From Pelomonas sp. V22 (GTDB lineage: Bacteria; Pseudomonadota; Gammaproteobacteria; Burkholderiales; Burkholderiaceae_C), in assembly GCF_030014915.1 (NCBI RefSeq), contig NZ_JAGIXS010000008.1, forward strand, positions 124,001-188,000: 64,000 nucleotides of DNA, read 5' to 3'. The first letter of the stretch is position 1, and every line of letters starts with the position of its first letter. The notes beneath the pieces are model-generated. The model did not search any database. It was not told the origin of the DNA and saw only the letters and a program-made list of their open reading frames with translations. A program made the translations under genes and the position numbers. Of the stretch, positions 49,407 to 62,431 are shown one piece after another.

Positions 49407-50030
49407 TCAGGCCGACGCCGGCACAAAGGGTCGGATCTTGCCCAGCAGGCGCTCCACATAGGCCGCCTGCTCGCCCACCGGGGCCGAGCGCCCCAGCGCC
49501 TCCCGCGCCAGGGCTTCGCCCGCCTTGACATACATCACCCAGGCCGCCAGGTAGGGCGCCGCGAGGCAGCCCCCGGCGGTAGCCACGGGCCCCCGCGCAT
49601 GGAAGGCCTCGTCCTCGAGCACGCGCACGCCGGCTTCGATGAGGAAGGGCCGGGTCGTGCTGTCGGTGCAGGCCGGGGCACCTCCGAGCAAGCCCAGGCG
49701 GGCCAGCAAGAGCACGCCAGAGCATTGCGCACCGATCAGTTGCTGCACCGGGTCGAGCTGCAGGCGGTCCAGCAGCGCCGAGTTCTCGGCGATGGCGCGG
49801 CTGTAGAGCCCGGAGCCGAACAGCACGACCTCGGCCTCGTTGGCCCAGTCCACCGGGCGCTGCAGCTGGACCTGGACGCCATTCATCGAGGTGGCGCTGC
49901 CACCAGGGCCGCAGAGCTCGGGCTGGAAGCCCTGGGCGCGCAGCCGCCCGATCAGGCCGAGCGCGACAAAGCTGTCGATCTCGTTGAAGCCATCGAACGT
50001 CAGGATGGCGATGCGGGTGGCGGCCGGCAT
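49407..50030 (-). CDS. DJ-1/PfpI family protein
   Basis: A 207-residue DJ-1/PfpI-domain protein with IAILTFDGFNEIDSFVALG at the start and the nucleophile elbow GAQCSGVLLLA (Cys near 103). Members include proteases, glyoxalases, chaperones and amidotransferase-like sensors, so the function is open. It is divergent from the OPT transporter gene with an 83-bp gap. It might act in carbonyl or oxidative stress. Confidence 0.82.
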   Translation of the reverse strand: MPAATRIAILTFDGFNEIDSFVALGLIGRLRAQGFQPELCGPGGSATSMNGVQVQLQRPVDWANEAEVVLFGSGLYSRAIAENSALLDRLQLDPVQQLIGAQCSGVLLLARLGLLGGAPACTDSTTRPFLIEAGVRVLEDEAFHARGPVATAGGCLAAPYLAAWVMYVKAGEALAREALGRSAPVGEQAAYVERLLGKIRPFVPASA

Positions 50031-50113
50031 GGTGGGGTAATTGTGGAGCGATCCGGGCCGCGCGGACGCGCATCATGCGCGCCATCGCAAATTTCGGGTT
50101 TTCCTGGGCTCCC

Positions 50114-51961
50114 ATGACCTCCATTGCTATCGCCCCAGCCGGAGATACCCGGCGCTGGGCCTGGCTGCCGCCCGTCGGCAGCTGGGGTTACTACACCCTG
50201 CTGGCCTGCGTTGGCATGTTCATCCTGGGCCCGCTGGGCGGCATCACGGCCGCCTTCATGAACTTCTCGATCGGCTTCTTCGTCGGTGGCCAGGTGCTCG
50301 CCGGCATCCTCGGCTCGGTGGTCACCTATGGCTATGGCGCCGAGGGCCGCCACGGCGCCAACTACATCCAGACCACGGCCGCCTCGGTGGCCGGCATGAT
50401 GGCCATGAGCGCCCTGATCCAGGCCATGGTCTGGATGGGCATGCCGGCCGTGCCCAACTGGCAGCTGATGGGCTACCTGATGTGCATCGCCATGATGGCG
50501 GCCGGCATCGGCATGCTGTACACGCCCATCCTGGTGGAGCGCATGCAGCTGACCTTCCCCTCCGGCCTCGCCGTGGCCAACATCCTGCGCGCGCTGACCG
50601 ACCCGGAGCTGCTGCGCCGCTCGGTCTCGCGCCTGTTCGGCGGCATGGGCCTCGGGGTGCTCGGCGGCTTGTTCATGAACAAGCTGGATGTCGTGGGTCG
50701 CGTCCTCGGCATTGCGCCCGAGAAGATGGAGCTGATCGCCAAGAGCGAGTTCGGCTGCTCCACCTTCGGCGCTGGTCTGATCGTCGGCGCCCGCGTGGGC
50801 GTGCCGGCCATCGTCGGCGCTGGCGCCTTCTGGGCGCTGACGCCCTACTTCATCTCCATCGGCTGGCTCAAGGAGAACGAGCCCACCCGCAAGATCGCCT
50901 TCCTGATCGCCCTCGGCATGGTGCTGGGCGCCGCCATCATCGACCTCGCGCTGATCTTCTGGCGCATCGCCAAGCAGCTGGCCCAGCCGGGCGAGCGCGT
51001 CCAGGTGCCCGACGAACAACGCACCGGCCCCAAGGCCAGCATCCCGCGCCTGCTGGCCTGGGTGGGTTTCTGGACCGTGGCCACGGTGGTCGCCGGCATG
51101 CAGTTCTTCCACCTCTCCTTCGGCTACATGGTGTTCGCCGTGCTGCTGGTCTTCCTGTTCGCCCTGGTCAACGGCATCTCGCTGGGCCTCACCGACTGGA
51201 ACCCGATCTCCTCTGCCTTCGTCGTGACCGTACTCCTGATGGCCACGCTGGGCCTGCACGACCCCATCCTCGCGCTGATGGGCGCGACTGTGGTCTTCGT
51301 CTCCTGCAGCGTGGCCGGCGACATGCAGCAGGACCGCTCCACCGGCTGGCGCCTCGGTTCCAACCGCGCGCTGCAGTTCCGCTTCCAGGCCATTGGCCTC
51401 GTACTGGGCGCGGTGATGACGGTGGCCATCGCTGAGTTCTTCATGGCCGCCCATCCGATCCTGCGCCTGGACCAGACGGTGATGAGCGCCTCGGAAGCGC
51501 CTTCGCAATGGACCTCGGCCATGACCTACAAGTTCGTCGGGGCGCTGCGCTCCATCACCGACCCCAAGCCCTACCAGACGCAAGCCATCCTGATCGGCAT
51601 CGCCCTCGGCATCCTGACCGAGTTCCTGCGCAAGTTCATCCGCAGCCGCAAGGCCTACCAGCAGTTCGCGGCCAGCGGCAAGCCGGGCTTCGCGGTGGAC
51701 TTCGTCGTCGACACCATGCTGCTGCCCAGCCCCTATGCCTCGTCCTTCGGCGGCTTCGTCAACTGGCCGACGGCCGTCTGGTTCGGCACCGGCGGCATCG
51801 TCGCCAGCCTGATCCAGGCGCTGACACCCAAGCCCAAGGCCAGCGAGGCAGCCCTGCCCGATGACATGAAGCCGACCTCCCTGGTCGGCGGTGGCCTGAT
51901 CGCCGGCGACGCGCTGGCCGCCCTCGGTATCGGCATCGTCGGCCTGCTGGCGGTCTTGTGA
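50114..51961 (+). CDS. OPT family oligopeptide transporter
   Basis: A 615-residue inner-membrane protein of the OPT family with about 14-16 hydrophobic segments. Typical features are GSVVTYGYGAEGRHGANYIQT, MLYTPILVERMQLTFPSG, FGGMGLGVLGGLF, CSVAGDMQQD and the ending with conserved GGLIAGDAL, shown in parts. OPT proteins import small peptides or metal complexes. ATG 50114 is preferred to 50075, which adds 13 residues with no known match. Its stop overlaps the TPR gene's GTG start. Confidence 0.9.
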   Translation: MTSIAIAPAGDTRRWAWLPPVGSWGYYTLLACVGMFILGPLGGITAAFMNFSIGFFVGGQVLAGILGSVVTYGYGAEGRHGANYIQTTAASVAGMMAMSALIQAMVWMGMPAVPNWQLMGYLMCIAMMAAGIGMLYTPILVERMQLTFPSGLAVANILRALTDPELLRRSVSRLFGGMGLGVLGGLFMNKLDVVGRVLGIAPEKMELIAKSEFGCSTFGAGLIVGARVGVPAIVGAGAFWALTPYFISIGWLKENEPTRKIAFLIALGMVLGAAIIDLALIFWRIAKQLAQPGERVQVPDEQRTGPKASIPRLLAWVGFWTVATVVAGMQFFHLSFGYMVFAVLLVFLFALVNGISLGLTDWNPISSAFVVTVLLMATLGLHDPILALMGATVVFVSCSVAGDMQQDRSTGWRLGSNRALQFRFQAIGLVLGAVMTVAIAEFFMAAHPILRLDQTVMSASEAPSQWTSAMTYKFVGALRSITDPKPYQTQAILIGIALGILTEFLRKFIRSRKAYQQFAASGKPGFAVDFVVDTMLLPSPYASSFGGFVNWPTAVWFGTGGIVASLIQALTPKPKASEAALPDDMKPTSLVGGGLIAGDALAALGIGIVGLLAVL

Positions 51962-52362
51962 GTGCTATTCAGAAGCTGGTCGAGCAGGCCGACAGCCACG
52001 CCGACGAAGGCGACTTCGAGGCGGCGCTGGACCTGTTCGAGCAGGCCCTGGACCTGGTGCCCGAGCCCTGGGACGAGCATGACGAGGCACTCGCCCTGCT
52101 GATCTCCATCGCCGACATGCAGTTCCTGCTCGACGACTACGAGTCGGCCCGCGAGACCTTCCAGGCCGCCGTCAACAGCTTCGAGGAGGCTGGCGACGAG
52201 CTGCTGGTGCAGCTGCGCTTGGGGCAATCGCTGCTGGAGCTGGGCGACGAAGCCGGTGCGGCCGAATGGCTGGCGGCCGCCCACAAGAGCGGCGGCGCCA
52301 AGGCCTTCGAGGTCGAGGATCCGAAGTACCTGGACTTCCTCAAGGCGCGGCCCCGCGCCTGA
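51958..52362 (+). CDS. Small tetratricopeptide-repeat protein
   Basis: A 134-residue acidic protein beginning at a GTG (51958) that overlaps the OPT stop by four bases (GTGA). It has TPR-like helices: ADEGDFEAALDLFEQAL, ISIADMQFLLDDYESARETF and LRLGQSLLELGDEAGAAEWL, that is about three repeats. It is probably a soluble adaptor for the OPT transporter or just co-expressed. No signal peptide or membrane segment. Confidence 0.85.
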   Translation: MSAIQKLVEQADSHADEGDFEAALDLFEQALDLVPEPWDEHDEALALLISIADMQFLLDDYESARETFQAAVNSFEEAGDELLVQLRLGQSLLELGDEAGAAEWLAAAHKSGGAKAFEVEDPKYLDFLKARPRA

Positions 52363-52365
52363 GTT

Positions 52366-52845
52366 TCACTCGCTCAGCGGCAGGTGCTCGTAGCTGAGCA
52401 CCCGCATCATTTCCCAGCGCTCGCCCTTGCGCTGCCACACGTTCACGTACTTGCCCTTGCCTTCGCAGCGGCTGCCGTCTGGCGTGCAGAACTTGTGGTC
52501 GCCCATCTGGATGGCGCCGAAGTTCTCCAGCGGATAGACCACCATGGTGCCGGCGATGGGCTCGCGGCGGAACTTGCCACAGACATTGTTCTTGACCGCA
52601 GTGATGAAGGCCTGGCGCGAGCGCATCAGACCGTTCTTGTCGTGGAAGAACTCCAGGTCCTCGGCCACCATGTCCTTGAGCTTGTCGAGCTTGCAGTTGT
52701 TGAAGGCGTCGAAGAAGGCCTGGTCCAGCGCCTCGACCTGGCGGGTCAGCTCGGCCCGGCTGGGCTCGGCCGCCACGGCGGCGGCGCTGCCCAGCACCAA
52801 GGCCGCCGCGGCGAGGCTGCGCGTCCACAGAGAAGAAGCGTTCAT
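52366..52845 (-). CDS. Exported NTF2-like (DUF4440) protein
   Basis: A 159-residue protein with a signal peptide (RSLAAAALVLGSAAAVAA then EPSR). The mature part is an NTF2-like/DUF4440 domain: VEALDQAFFDAFNNCKLDKL, EFFHDKNGLM, and KYVNVWQRKGERWEMMRV. Such domains often bind small ligands or act in stress, but the role here is unknown. ATG 52845 is used because it begins the signal peptide; longer starts add no known sequence. It is convergent with the TPR gene, three bases away. Confidence 0.82.
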   Translation of the reverse strand: MNASSLWTRSLAAAALVLGSAAAVAAEPSRAELTRQVEALDQAFFDAFNNCKLDKLKDMVAEDLEFFHDKNGLMRSRQAFITAVKNNVCGKFRREPIAGTMVVYPLENFGAIQMGDHKFCTPDGSRCEGKGKYVNVWQRKGERWEMMRVLSYEHLPLSE

Positions 52846-52946
52846 GGGAGGCTTTCCATCCGGTTTTCCACGCGGGATGCGTGGCGTGCGGCGCATGATG
52901 CCGGGCGGCCGGCAATTGGCAAGCGAGGGGCCGACCAAGCGTCGAA

Positions 52947-53918
52947 TCAGTCCGACGAGTTGCAGGCCAGCAGCTCCCGTGCGTGCTCGGCCAGCGCCCG
53001 GCGCAAGGCCACTGGCTTGAGGATGCGGAACGCAAACGGCAGGCCGGCCAGTGAACGCGCCATCGAGGCCAGGTCATCGGCCTGGCCCCGCAGGCGCACA
53101 CCACCACGCGCTTCACTCAGCACACCCAGCTCCGGATAGGGCAGGGCGCGGCGCGCCGTGGCCAGGTCGGTCTGCAGCAGCAGCTCGATCGCGTGGCTGC
53201 GCGGCAGCGTGGCGATGGACTCGCGCAGCCAGGCCAGCACGTCGAAGCCCTCGGGCCGGCCAAAGCTGGCCGGCAGGGCCTCGACCGATTGCACGCGGTC
53301 GAGCCGGAACGAGCGCAGGTCCCGGCGCAGGTGGCAGTGGCCCACGGCATACCAGGCGCCGCCGCGGTAGGCCAGGCCATAGCAGTCGAAGTCGCGCTCG
53401 GTGGCGAGCTGGGCGGCGTCCAGATAGGCGATGCGCACGCGCTGGCAGGCCCGCGCGGCGGCGCTCAGCGCCAACAGCTCGATGCCTGCGCCGGCGACCG
53501 GGGCCGGACGCGTCAGGTCCAGCGCCACCACGGCATCGATATCGCCGATGCGCTTTCGGACCGGTACCGGCAACACCCGCTCCAGCTTGGCCTGGCTGCT
53601 GCTGATGGCCGGCAGGATGCCAGCGAGCCCCAGCTCCCGCGCCGCACGCAGGCCCATGGCCAGGGCCAGCGCCTCCTCGGGGCTGAACATCAGCGGCGGC
53701 AGCTTGTGACCGGCTGCCAGCGCATAGCCGCCATCGCGGCCCCGCAGCGTCTCCACCGGCACACCCAGGTCCAGCAGATGGCCCACATAGCGCCGCACGG
53801 TGCGTGGCTCCACGCCGAGGCGCGCGGCCAGCTCGGGGCCCGTGGCCTGGCGCTGCGACTGCAGGATCTCCAGCAGGGCCAGCACGCGGCCGGTGGGTTT
53901 GGACGGGGCTTTGCTCAT
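52947..53918 (-). CDS. YafY/DeoR-type regulator with WYL domain
   Basis: A 323-residue transcription regulator. The N-terminal winged helix (about 8-65, with TGPELAARLGVEPRTVRRYV) is followed by a WYL domain containing CYGLAYRGGAWYAVGHC and RSFRLDRVQSV, and a C-terminal WCX-type extension. WYL domains bind nucleic acids or ligands and are common in YafY-like regulators and in DNA-damage or defence controls. It is divergent from the LysE gene (84-bp gap), which it may regulate. Confidence 0.88.
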   Translation of the reverse strand: MSKAPSKPTGRVLALLEILQSQRQATGPELAARLGVEPRTVRRYVGHLLDLGVPVETLRGRDGGYALAAGHKLPPLMFSPEEALALAMGLRAARELGLAGILPAISSSQAKLERVLPVPVRKRIGDIDAVVALDLTRPAPVAGAGIELLALSAAARACQRVRIAYLDAAQLATERDFDCYGLAYRGGAWYAVGHCHLRRDLRSFRLDRVQSVEALPASFGRPEGFDVLAWLRESIATLPRSHAIELLLQTDLATARRALPYPELGVLSEARGGVRLRGQADDLASMARSLAGLPFAFRILKPVALRRALAEHARELLACNSSD

Positions 53919-54002
53919 GACGAGGCGGTGGTTTGATAGCGGACCGATTTTGTCCTCTTTGCTTCCTAGACTGGCCGCCATTCTTCAAACGGAAACCCGC
54001 CC

Positions 54003-54656
54003 ATGGACGCCACCACCCCGCACAGCCTCTGGCTGTTCTTCCTGCTGACCTTCGGCGTGATCCTGCTGCCGGGCCTGGACATGGCCTATGTGGCCGGCAG
54101 CGCCCTCACCCGCGGCCTGCGCGGCGGCCTGCTGGCCGTGGCCGGCATCATGGCCGGCGGCCTGGTGCACGTGCTCGTGAACGTGACCGGCCTCGCCGCC
54201 CTGATGCTGATGTGGCCCGGCGCCTTCAACGCGCTGCTGGTGGCCGGCGCGGCCTACATGGCCTGGATAGGCTGGGGCATTGCGGCCTCGGCGTTTGCGC
54301 GGAGCGCCGCCGAGCCTGCGTCGTCATCACTGCCCGCCGAGCCGCAGCGCGGCGGCGTGTTCGCCCGCGGCGTGCTGAACTGCCTGCTCAATCCCAAGGC
54401 CTATGCCTTCATGCTGGCCGTGTTCCCGGCCTTCCTGCAGACGCCCGAGCGCAGCATGAGCCAGCAGGCCTTGCTGCTGAGCGCCAGCATTGCCGGCAAC
54501 CAGCTCATGATCTACGGCGGCGTGGCCTTGCTGGCGACGGGCGCCCAGCGCTGGGCCGGGCCGGGGGCCGGCGCACAACGGGGCTTGTCGCTGGTCGTGG
54601 GAGCGACGCTGATCATTGCGGCCGCGCTGACGCTGTGGGGCGCCTGGCGGCCGTGA
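54003..54656 (+). CDS. LysE-family exporter
   Basis: A 217-residue LysE/RhtB exporter with six hydrophobic segments: FFLLTFGVILLPGLDMAYV, LAVAGIMAGGLVHVLVNVTG, FNALLVAGAAYMAWIGWG and, at the end, GATLIIAAALTLWG. Asn/Pro in CLLNPKAYAFM match the family. It exports amino acids or related small molecules. It is convergent with the dps gene, with six bases between. Confidence 0.88.
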   Translation: MDATTPHSLWLFFLLTFGVILLPGLDMAYVAGSALTRGLRGGLLAVAGIMAGGLVHVLVNVTGLAALMLMWPGAFNALLVAGAAYMAWIGWGIAASAFARSAAEPASSSLPAEPQRGGVFARGVLNCLLNPKAYAFMLAVFPAFLQTPERSMSQQALLLSASIAGNQLMIYGGVALLATGAQRWAGPGAGAQRGLSLVVGATLIIAAALTLWGAWRP

Positions 54657-54662
54657 GTCGGC

Positions 54663-55163
54663 TTACTCCTCGAGCAGGCTGCGCAGCATCCAGGCAGTCT
54701 GTTCGTGGACGGTAATGCGCTGCGTCAAGAGGTCCGCCGTCGGCTCGTCCGAGGCCTTCTCCACCGCCGGGAACAGGCTGCGCGCCGTACGGGCCACGCC
54801 CTCATGGCCTTGCATCAGGATGCGCACCATCTCCAGCGCCTTGGGTGGCGTGGCCGGTGCATCCTTCAGGCTGGAAAGCTTGGCGAACTGGGCGTAGGAG
54901 CCCGGCGCCACATGGCCCAGCGAGCGGATGCGTTCGGCCACCGGGTCCACGGCGTTCCACAGCTCGGTGTACTGGGCCATGAACATCGCATGCAGCGAAT
55001 TGAACATGGGCCCAGTCACGTTCCAGTGGAAGTTGTGCGTGGTCAGGTAGAGCGTGTAGGTGTCGGCCAGCAGCTTGGACAGGCCGGCCGCGATGGCGGC
55101 GCGGTCCTTCTCGCTGATGCCGATGTTGATGCTGCTGATGCTTGCTGCGGGCTTCTTGGCCAT
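54663..55163 (-). CDS. dps: Dps family DNA-protection ferritin
   Basis: A 166-residue Dps. The ferroxidase ligands are in [10 protein letters not shown] (His) and the following [20 protein letters not shown] (Glu and Asp), shown in parts. Twelve-subunit shells store iron and protect DNA from peroxide. It begins 38 bases after katG on the same strand and probably shares its transcript; with oxyR nearby, OxyR control is likely. ATG 55163 is preferred to one 13 codons upstream. Confidence 0.93.
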   Translation of the reverse strand: MAKKPAASISSINIGISEKDRAAIAAGLSKLLADTYTLYLTTHNFHWNVTGPMFNSLHAMFMAQYTELWNAVDPVAERIRSLGHVAPGSYAQFAKLSSLKDAPATPPKALEMVRILMQGHEGVARTARSLFPAVEKASDEPTADLLTQRITVHEQTAWMLRSLLEE

Positions 55164-55201
55164 GGGGCGACTCCGGGTTGCGATGGGCTCAGATCTTGCC
55201 A

Positions 55202-57511
<2,310 letters not shown>

Positions 57512-58660
57512 TTAGCCCTGCTGTTGCTTCTTGCGGCGGCTCACGCCCAGGCCCAGCAGGCCGAGGCCCACCAGCGCCAGGCTGGCCGGCTCCGGCACGA
57601 AGCTGGAGCGGATGAAGTCGGCATGGATGGAGGTCGGCACAAAGCCGTTGAACTCGCCGAAGCTGCTGTTCAGGCCAGACTTGATATCGCCGTAGTAGCT
57701 GCCGAAGCTCAGGCCGAACGAGGTCACCGAGGCGATCTTGCCGTCGACGAACTCGGGGCCGCCGGAGTCGCCACCGGCACTGGACACTTCGTCGGCGCCC
57801 ACGCCCAGGTCGCAGTACTTGCTCGAGGCCGGCACGCCGAGGCCCAGCACCACGGTGCGGCAGCTGGCATCGTTGGCGCTCTTGCCGTTGTCGAAGTCAG
57901 CCAGGTAGGTGTACTCGATCTGCGACGAGGGCTCGCCCAGCACGTCGCTCCAGACGGTGCGGCCATCCGGATACAGGAAGTCGGCATCGCCCATGCGGAA
58001 GTCGTAGCGGTTGTCGCCCTGGCGCAGGCGGCCCGTGCCGAGGTTGGCGCCGGCGTTGCCGCCGGTGTCGGAGCGGCCACCGTAGCCGGCGATGTTGTAG
58101 CCCTGGCCGGTCAGGTCGCCGGTGTACAGGTCGTAGGTGCTGATCGACGAGTCGACCCAGTTGTCCAGGGTCAGCATGGCGATGTCGTTCTGGTCGATCA
58201 CATGGCCGGTGTAGGCCGAGTGCACCGTGTAGTTGCTGACGCCGTAGCTGAAGCTGGGCGTGGAGGACGGGAAGGTGTCCGGGTTGCTGCCGTTGTAGAA
58301 ATAGACGCTGGTGCTCAGCGGACGCTCGGCCGTGCCGTTGCTGACGCAGTGCGCGGCGGTCAGGATGGTGCGACGGTCGGCCATCAGCGAGCCGGTGCAG
58401 ATGAAGGAACCACCCGCGCCGTAATTCATGATCAGGGTGGCCACGCCGCTGTACTGCGGCATCGCGGCGAAGTAGCGCGGATCACCACCGGCGGCGCCGG
58501 TGGCCGTGGAGGTCACGCCGACGATGTTGCTCTGGGCGGTCCAGCTCAGGTCGCCATAGCTGCCGGAAACGGTGCGGGTGTCCAGGGCCAGGGCGGGGTT
58601 GGCGGCTGCAAATGCAGCGGCTGCCAGTGCCGCCACCAGGGCGGTACGGTTCTTGATCAT
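57512..58660 (-). CDS. Secreted trypsin-like serine protease with PEP-CTERM anchor
   Basis: A 382-residue S1-family protease. A signal peptide (ending ANPALA) is followed by the catalytic His in TAAHC (near 103), Asp in NDIAML (near 164) and Ser in GGDSGGP (near 302). The C-terminal VPEPASLALVGLGLLGLG and basic tail RRKKQQQ are a classic PEP-CTERM sorting signal, so the enzyme is likely processed by an exosortase and released or surface-held. Gly/Ser/Asn-rich linkers are common in this group. Substrate unknown. It sits between oxyR and katG on the same strand, but its own terminator separates it. Confidence 0.92.
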   Translation of the reverse strand: MIKNRTALVAALAAAAFAAANPALALDTRTVSGSYGDLSWTAQSNIVGVTSTATGAAGGDPRYFAAMPQYSGVATLIMNYGAGGSFICTGSLMADRRTILTAAHCVSNGTAERPLSTSVYFYNGSNPDTFPSSTPSFSYGVSNYTVHSAYTGHVIDQNDIAMLTLDNWVDSSISTYDLYTGDLTGQGYNIAGYGGRSDTGGNAGANLGTGRLRQGDNRYDFRMGDADFLYPDGRTVWSDVLGEPSSQIEYTYLADFDNGKSANDASCRTVVLGLGVPASSKYCDLGVGADEVSSAGGDSGGPEFVDGKIASVTSFGLSFGSYYGDIKSGLNSSFGEFNGFVPTSIHADFIRSSFVPEPASLALVGLGLLGLGVSRRKKQQQG

Positions 58661-58849
58661 GGTGGTGATCCCTCGGATTCAGTCTTGTTGCTGGACGATC
58701 GGCCGGGCTGGCCGGCGACCGACGCCGCGGCGGTTCTGTGCATTAATGCTCGACCGCTGACGGTGCGGGCGCAGCATAAGGGCGATTGGTGCGACTTGCG
58801 CCCGCCATGCCCGCAAATGGAGGGCCGGGTTTGCCCGTATTTTCGCCGC

Positions 58850-59770
58850 TCAGGACAGGCGCTCGACGCCGCTCAGCTCGCAGGCGTAGATCGCGTTGCG
58901 CAGCGCGGCGATGGCCTCGTAGCGCGTGAAGGTGCGGCGCCAGGCCAGTACCACGCGGCGGCTCGGGATCGGCGCCTCGAAGGGGATGAAGCGCAGATGC
59001 GGCGAAGGGTCACGCGGCACGCTCAAGCTCGGCACGACCGTTACCCCCATGCCCGAGGCCACCATGTGCTTGATGGTCTCCAGCGAGCTGCCCTCGAAGC
59101 TCTTGCGTATGCCCTCGGCGTCGGACGAGAAGCGCGCGAACTCGGGGCAGACCTCCAGCACATGGTCGCGGAAGCAGTGGCCGGTGCCGAGCAGCAGCAT
59201 GGTTTCCTTCTTCAGCTCGGCGGCGCTGATGCTCTTGAGCTCGGCAAACGGATGCGTGGCCGGCACGGCCACGACGAAGGGCTCGTCGTACAGCGGCGCG
59301 ATGGCGAGGCCCGTGTCCGGGAAGGGCTCGGCCATGATGGCGCAGTCCAGCTCGCCGGTGCGCAGCATCTCCAGCAGCTTGACGGTGAAGTTCTCCTGCA
59401 GCATCAGCGGCATCTGCGGATAGAGCTCGATGCTGTGCTTGACCAGGGCCGGCAGCAGGTAGGGGCCGATGGTGTAGATGATGCCGAGGCGCAAGGCGCC
59501 GGCCAGCGGGTCCTTGCCGCGCTTGGCGATCTCCTTGATCGCGCTGGCCTGCTCGATGACCGACTGGGCCTGGCGCACGATCTCCTCACCGAGCGGCGTC
59601 ACCGAGACCTCGGCCGCGCCGCGCTCGAAGATCTTGACGTCCAGCTCCTCTTCCAGCTTCTTGATCGCCACGCTCAGCGTCGGCTGCGACACGAAGCAGG
59701 CCTCGGCCGCGCGGCCGAAATGCCGCTCGCGGGCCACCGCGACGATGTAACGCAACTCGGTCAGGGTCAT
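58850..59770 (-). CDS. oxyR: Hydrogen-peroxide sensor OxyR
   Basis: A 306-residue LysR-type regulator with N-terminal HTH ([17 protein letters not shown]). Its redox cysteines fall in [12 protein letters not shown] at positions 199 and 208, the same numbers and spacing as in E. coli OxyR, so it is an OxyR rather than a general LysR protein. It senses H2O2 through this disulfide and controls katG and dps-type genes, which lie 1.5-3 kb away on the same strand. It ends 189 bases before the protease start. Confidence 0.95.
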   Translation of the reverse strand: MTLTELRYIVAVARERHFGRAAEACFVSQPTLSVAIKKLEEELDVKIFERGAAEVSVTPLGEEIVRQAQSVIEQASAIKEIAKRGKDPLAGALRLGIIYTIGPYLLPALVKHSIELYPQMPLMLQENFTVKLLEMLRTGELDCAIMAEPFPDTGLAIAPLYDEPFVVAVPATHPFAELKSISAAELKKETMLLLGTGHCFRDHVLEVCPEFARFSSDAEGIRKSFEGSSLETIKHMVASGMGVTVVPSLSVPRDPSPHLRFIPFEAPIPSRRVVLAWRRTFTRYEAIAALRNAIYACELSGVERLS

Positions 59771-59889
59771 GCAGGCTCCACGTCTTGAGGGCGCAGCCTA
59801 ACCCGAGCGCCCCTCCGTGCAAACCCGGAGTGCCCCCGCTACACTGCGCCCGCCTGTCATCCCGCGCCCCTTTCGGGCGCCCAGCGCCC

Positions 59890-60705
59890 ATGAACACGAC
59901 ATCCGAGAGAAAGCCGGTCACGCTGCAACGCCTGCTGGACATGCATGCGAACAGCGACAAGATCGCCATGCTGACCTGCTATGACGCCGCCTTCGCCAGC
60001 CTGCTGGACGAGGCCGGCGTCGACGTGCTGCTGGTCGGAGACTCGCTGGGCAACGTCTTGCAAGGCCAGAGCAGCACCGTGCCGGTCAGCCTTGCCGAGA
60101 TGGTCTATCACACGGCCAGCGTGGCCCGGGGCCGCAGAAGCGCCTGGGTGATCGGCGACCTGCCGTTCGACAGCTACCAGGCCTCCACGGCCGAAGCCTG
60201 GAAGAGCGCCGCCGCCCTGGTCAAGGCCGGCGCCCACATGGTCAAGCTCGAAGGCGGCGGCTGGACGGCGGAGACCGTGCGCTTCCTGGTCGAGCGCGGC
60301 ATCCCGGTCTGCGCCCACCTCGGCTTCACGCCGCAGACGGTCACCGCCCTCGGCGGCTACAAGGTGCAGGGTCGCGACGAAGCCGGCGCCGCTCTTCTCA
60401 AGAAGCAGGCCCATGAATTGGCCGCCGCCGGCGCGCAGATGCTGGTGCTGGAAATGGTGCCGGCCACGCTCGCCGCCGAACTGACGGCCGAGCTGCAGAT
60501 CCCGGTGATTGGCATAGGCGCCGGCGTCGGCTGCTCGGGCCAGGTGCTGGTGCTGCACGACATGCTGGACATCACGCCCGGCCGCCGCCCCCGCTTCGTC
60601 AAGAACTTCATGCAGGGCGCCTCGTCCGTGCAGGACGCGGTGCGCCGCTATGTGTCGGAAGTGAAGGCCCAGACCTTCCCTCAAGACGACCTGCACGGGT
60701 ATTGA
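59890..60705 (+). CDS. panB: 3-methyl-2-oxobutanoate hydroxymethyltransferase
   Basis: A 271-residue PanB, standard length. It has [33 protein letters not shown] (metal-binding Asp), the GDLPFDSYQ stretch, [13 protein letters not shown] and [20 protein letters not shown], shown in parts. It makes ketopantoate from 2-oxoisovalerate and methylene-tetrahydrofolate, the first step of pantothenate synthesis. It is followed by a dispersed repeat and panC. Confidence 0.96.
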   Translation: MNTTSERKPVTLQRLLDMHANSDKIAMLTCYDAAFASLLDEAGVDVLLVGDSLGNVLQGQSSTVPVSLAEMVYHTASVARGRRSAWVIGDLPFDSYQASTAEAWKSAAALVKAGAHMVKLEGGGWTAETVRFLVERGIPVCAHLGFTPQTVTALGGYKVQGRDEAGAALLKKQAHELAAAGAQMLVLEMVPATLAAELTAELQIPVIGIGAGVGCSGQVLVLHDMLDITPGRRPRFVKNFMQGASSVQDAVRRYVSEVKAQTFPQDDLHGY

Positions 60706-60735
60706 CATGACCACCCCCGAGGCGCTCACGCGCCA

Positions 60736-60799
60736 CCCCCTCAAGGGGGCGCACCCGATGGCCCGGCAAAGCCGGTTCCATGGGTGCCGCTTGGCTCGG
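60736..60799 (+). repeat. Dispersed repeat, copy 2, between panB and panC
   Basis: Matches 6307-6370 (minus strand) at 57 of 64 positions. It has two hairpins: CCCCCTCAAGGGGGC (60736-60750) and CCGGCAAAGCCGG (60763-60775). It is 30 bases after the panB stop. Repeats of this form are widespread between Burkholderiales genes, as far as I know; the count in this genome cannot be seen here. Confidence 0.85.
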
Positions 60800-60820
60800 C
60801 GCTGCCCCTGCGATCGCTGA

Positions 60821-61675
<855 letters not shown>

Positions 61676-61711
61676 AGTCGGGCTTCCTGCTAACGGATTT
61701 CTTCCCATCCC

Positions 61712-62419
61712 ATGAGTTTCGACAAGAAGACCCTGGCCGCCTCGGCGGTCGCGCTGGCTGCTGCCCTCGTTTTGTCCGCCTGCGGCGGTGGTGGTGGCAG
61801 CGACGGCGGCGGCACGACCACGCCGGTGGCCGTCAAGCCCAATCCCAAGCCCACGGCACCCACCACGGCCTGCAGCGCCGCCGGCATTGCGGCCTCCAAC
61901 GCCAGCACCGCCTCGGCCACCGTCTGCATGCTGACCAGCGATGGCGAAGTCGTGATCGAGCTCTACGCCGACAAGGCGCCGGCCACCGTCGCCAACTTCC
62001 TCAAGTATGTGCGGGACGGCTTCTACAACAACACGGTGTTCCACCGCGTGCCGCGCGACTTCGTCGTGCAGGGCGGTGGCTTCATCACCGGCGGCTACGC
62101 CAAGACGGCGACCTACAACCCCATCGTGCTGGAGAGCAACAAGGGCCTGTCCAACGTGCGCGGCACCATCGCCATGGCCCGCACCGACCTGCCCAACTCC
62201 GCCACCTCGCAGTTCTTCTTCAACACCGTGGACAACAGCAGCTGCCTGGACTTCGGCAAGCTGATCTGCGACAGCACCGGCAATGGCTACGCCGTGTTCG
62301 GCAAGGTGATCTCGGGCCTGCCCACCATCGACGCCATCAATGTCGAGGCACGCTGGGTGTCGAACGCCGAAGTGCCCGCCACCGAGGTGCTGCTGTACTG
62401 GGCCCAGCAGCTGAAGTGA
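61712..62419 (+). CDS. Cyclophilin-type peptidyl-prolyl isomerase, predicted lipoprotein
   Basis: A 235-residue cyclophilin with a lipoprotein signal (lipobox LSAC, Cys near 24) and a Gly/Pro/Thr-rich linker. The domain shows IELYADKAPATVANFLKYV, YNNTVFHRV, FVVQGGGF, GTIAMARTD and SQFFFN, all standard. It probably speeds proline folding in the periplasm. It lies 36 bases after panC and 12 bases before the next gene, same direction. Confidence 0.92.
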   Translation: MSFDKKTLAASAVALAAALVLSACGGGGGSDGGGTTTPVAVKPNPKPTAPTTACSAAGIAASNASTASATVCMLTSDGEVVIELYADKAPATVANFLKYVRDGFYNNTVFHRVPRDFVVQGGGFITGGYAKTATYNPIVLESNKGLSNVRGTIAMARTDLPNSATSQFFFNTVDNSSCLDFGKLICDSTGNGYAVFGKVISGLPTIDAINVEARWVSNAEVPATEVLLYWAQQLK

Positions 62420-62431
62420 TGAGGCTCTGAG

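Noticed and set aside
57524-59788. Plus-strand open frame of 754 codons opposite the protease and oxyR
   Set aside because: It spans two real genes and their gap, with biased composition and no start signal.
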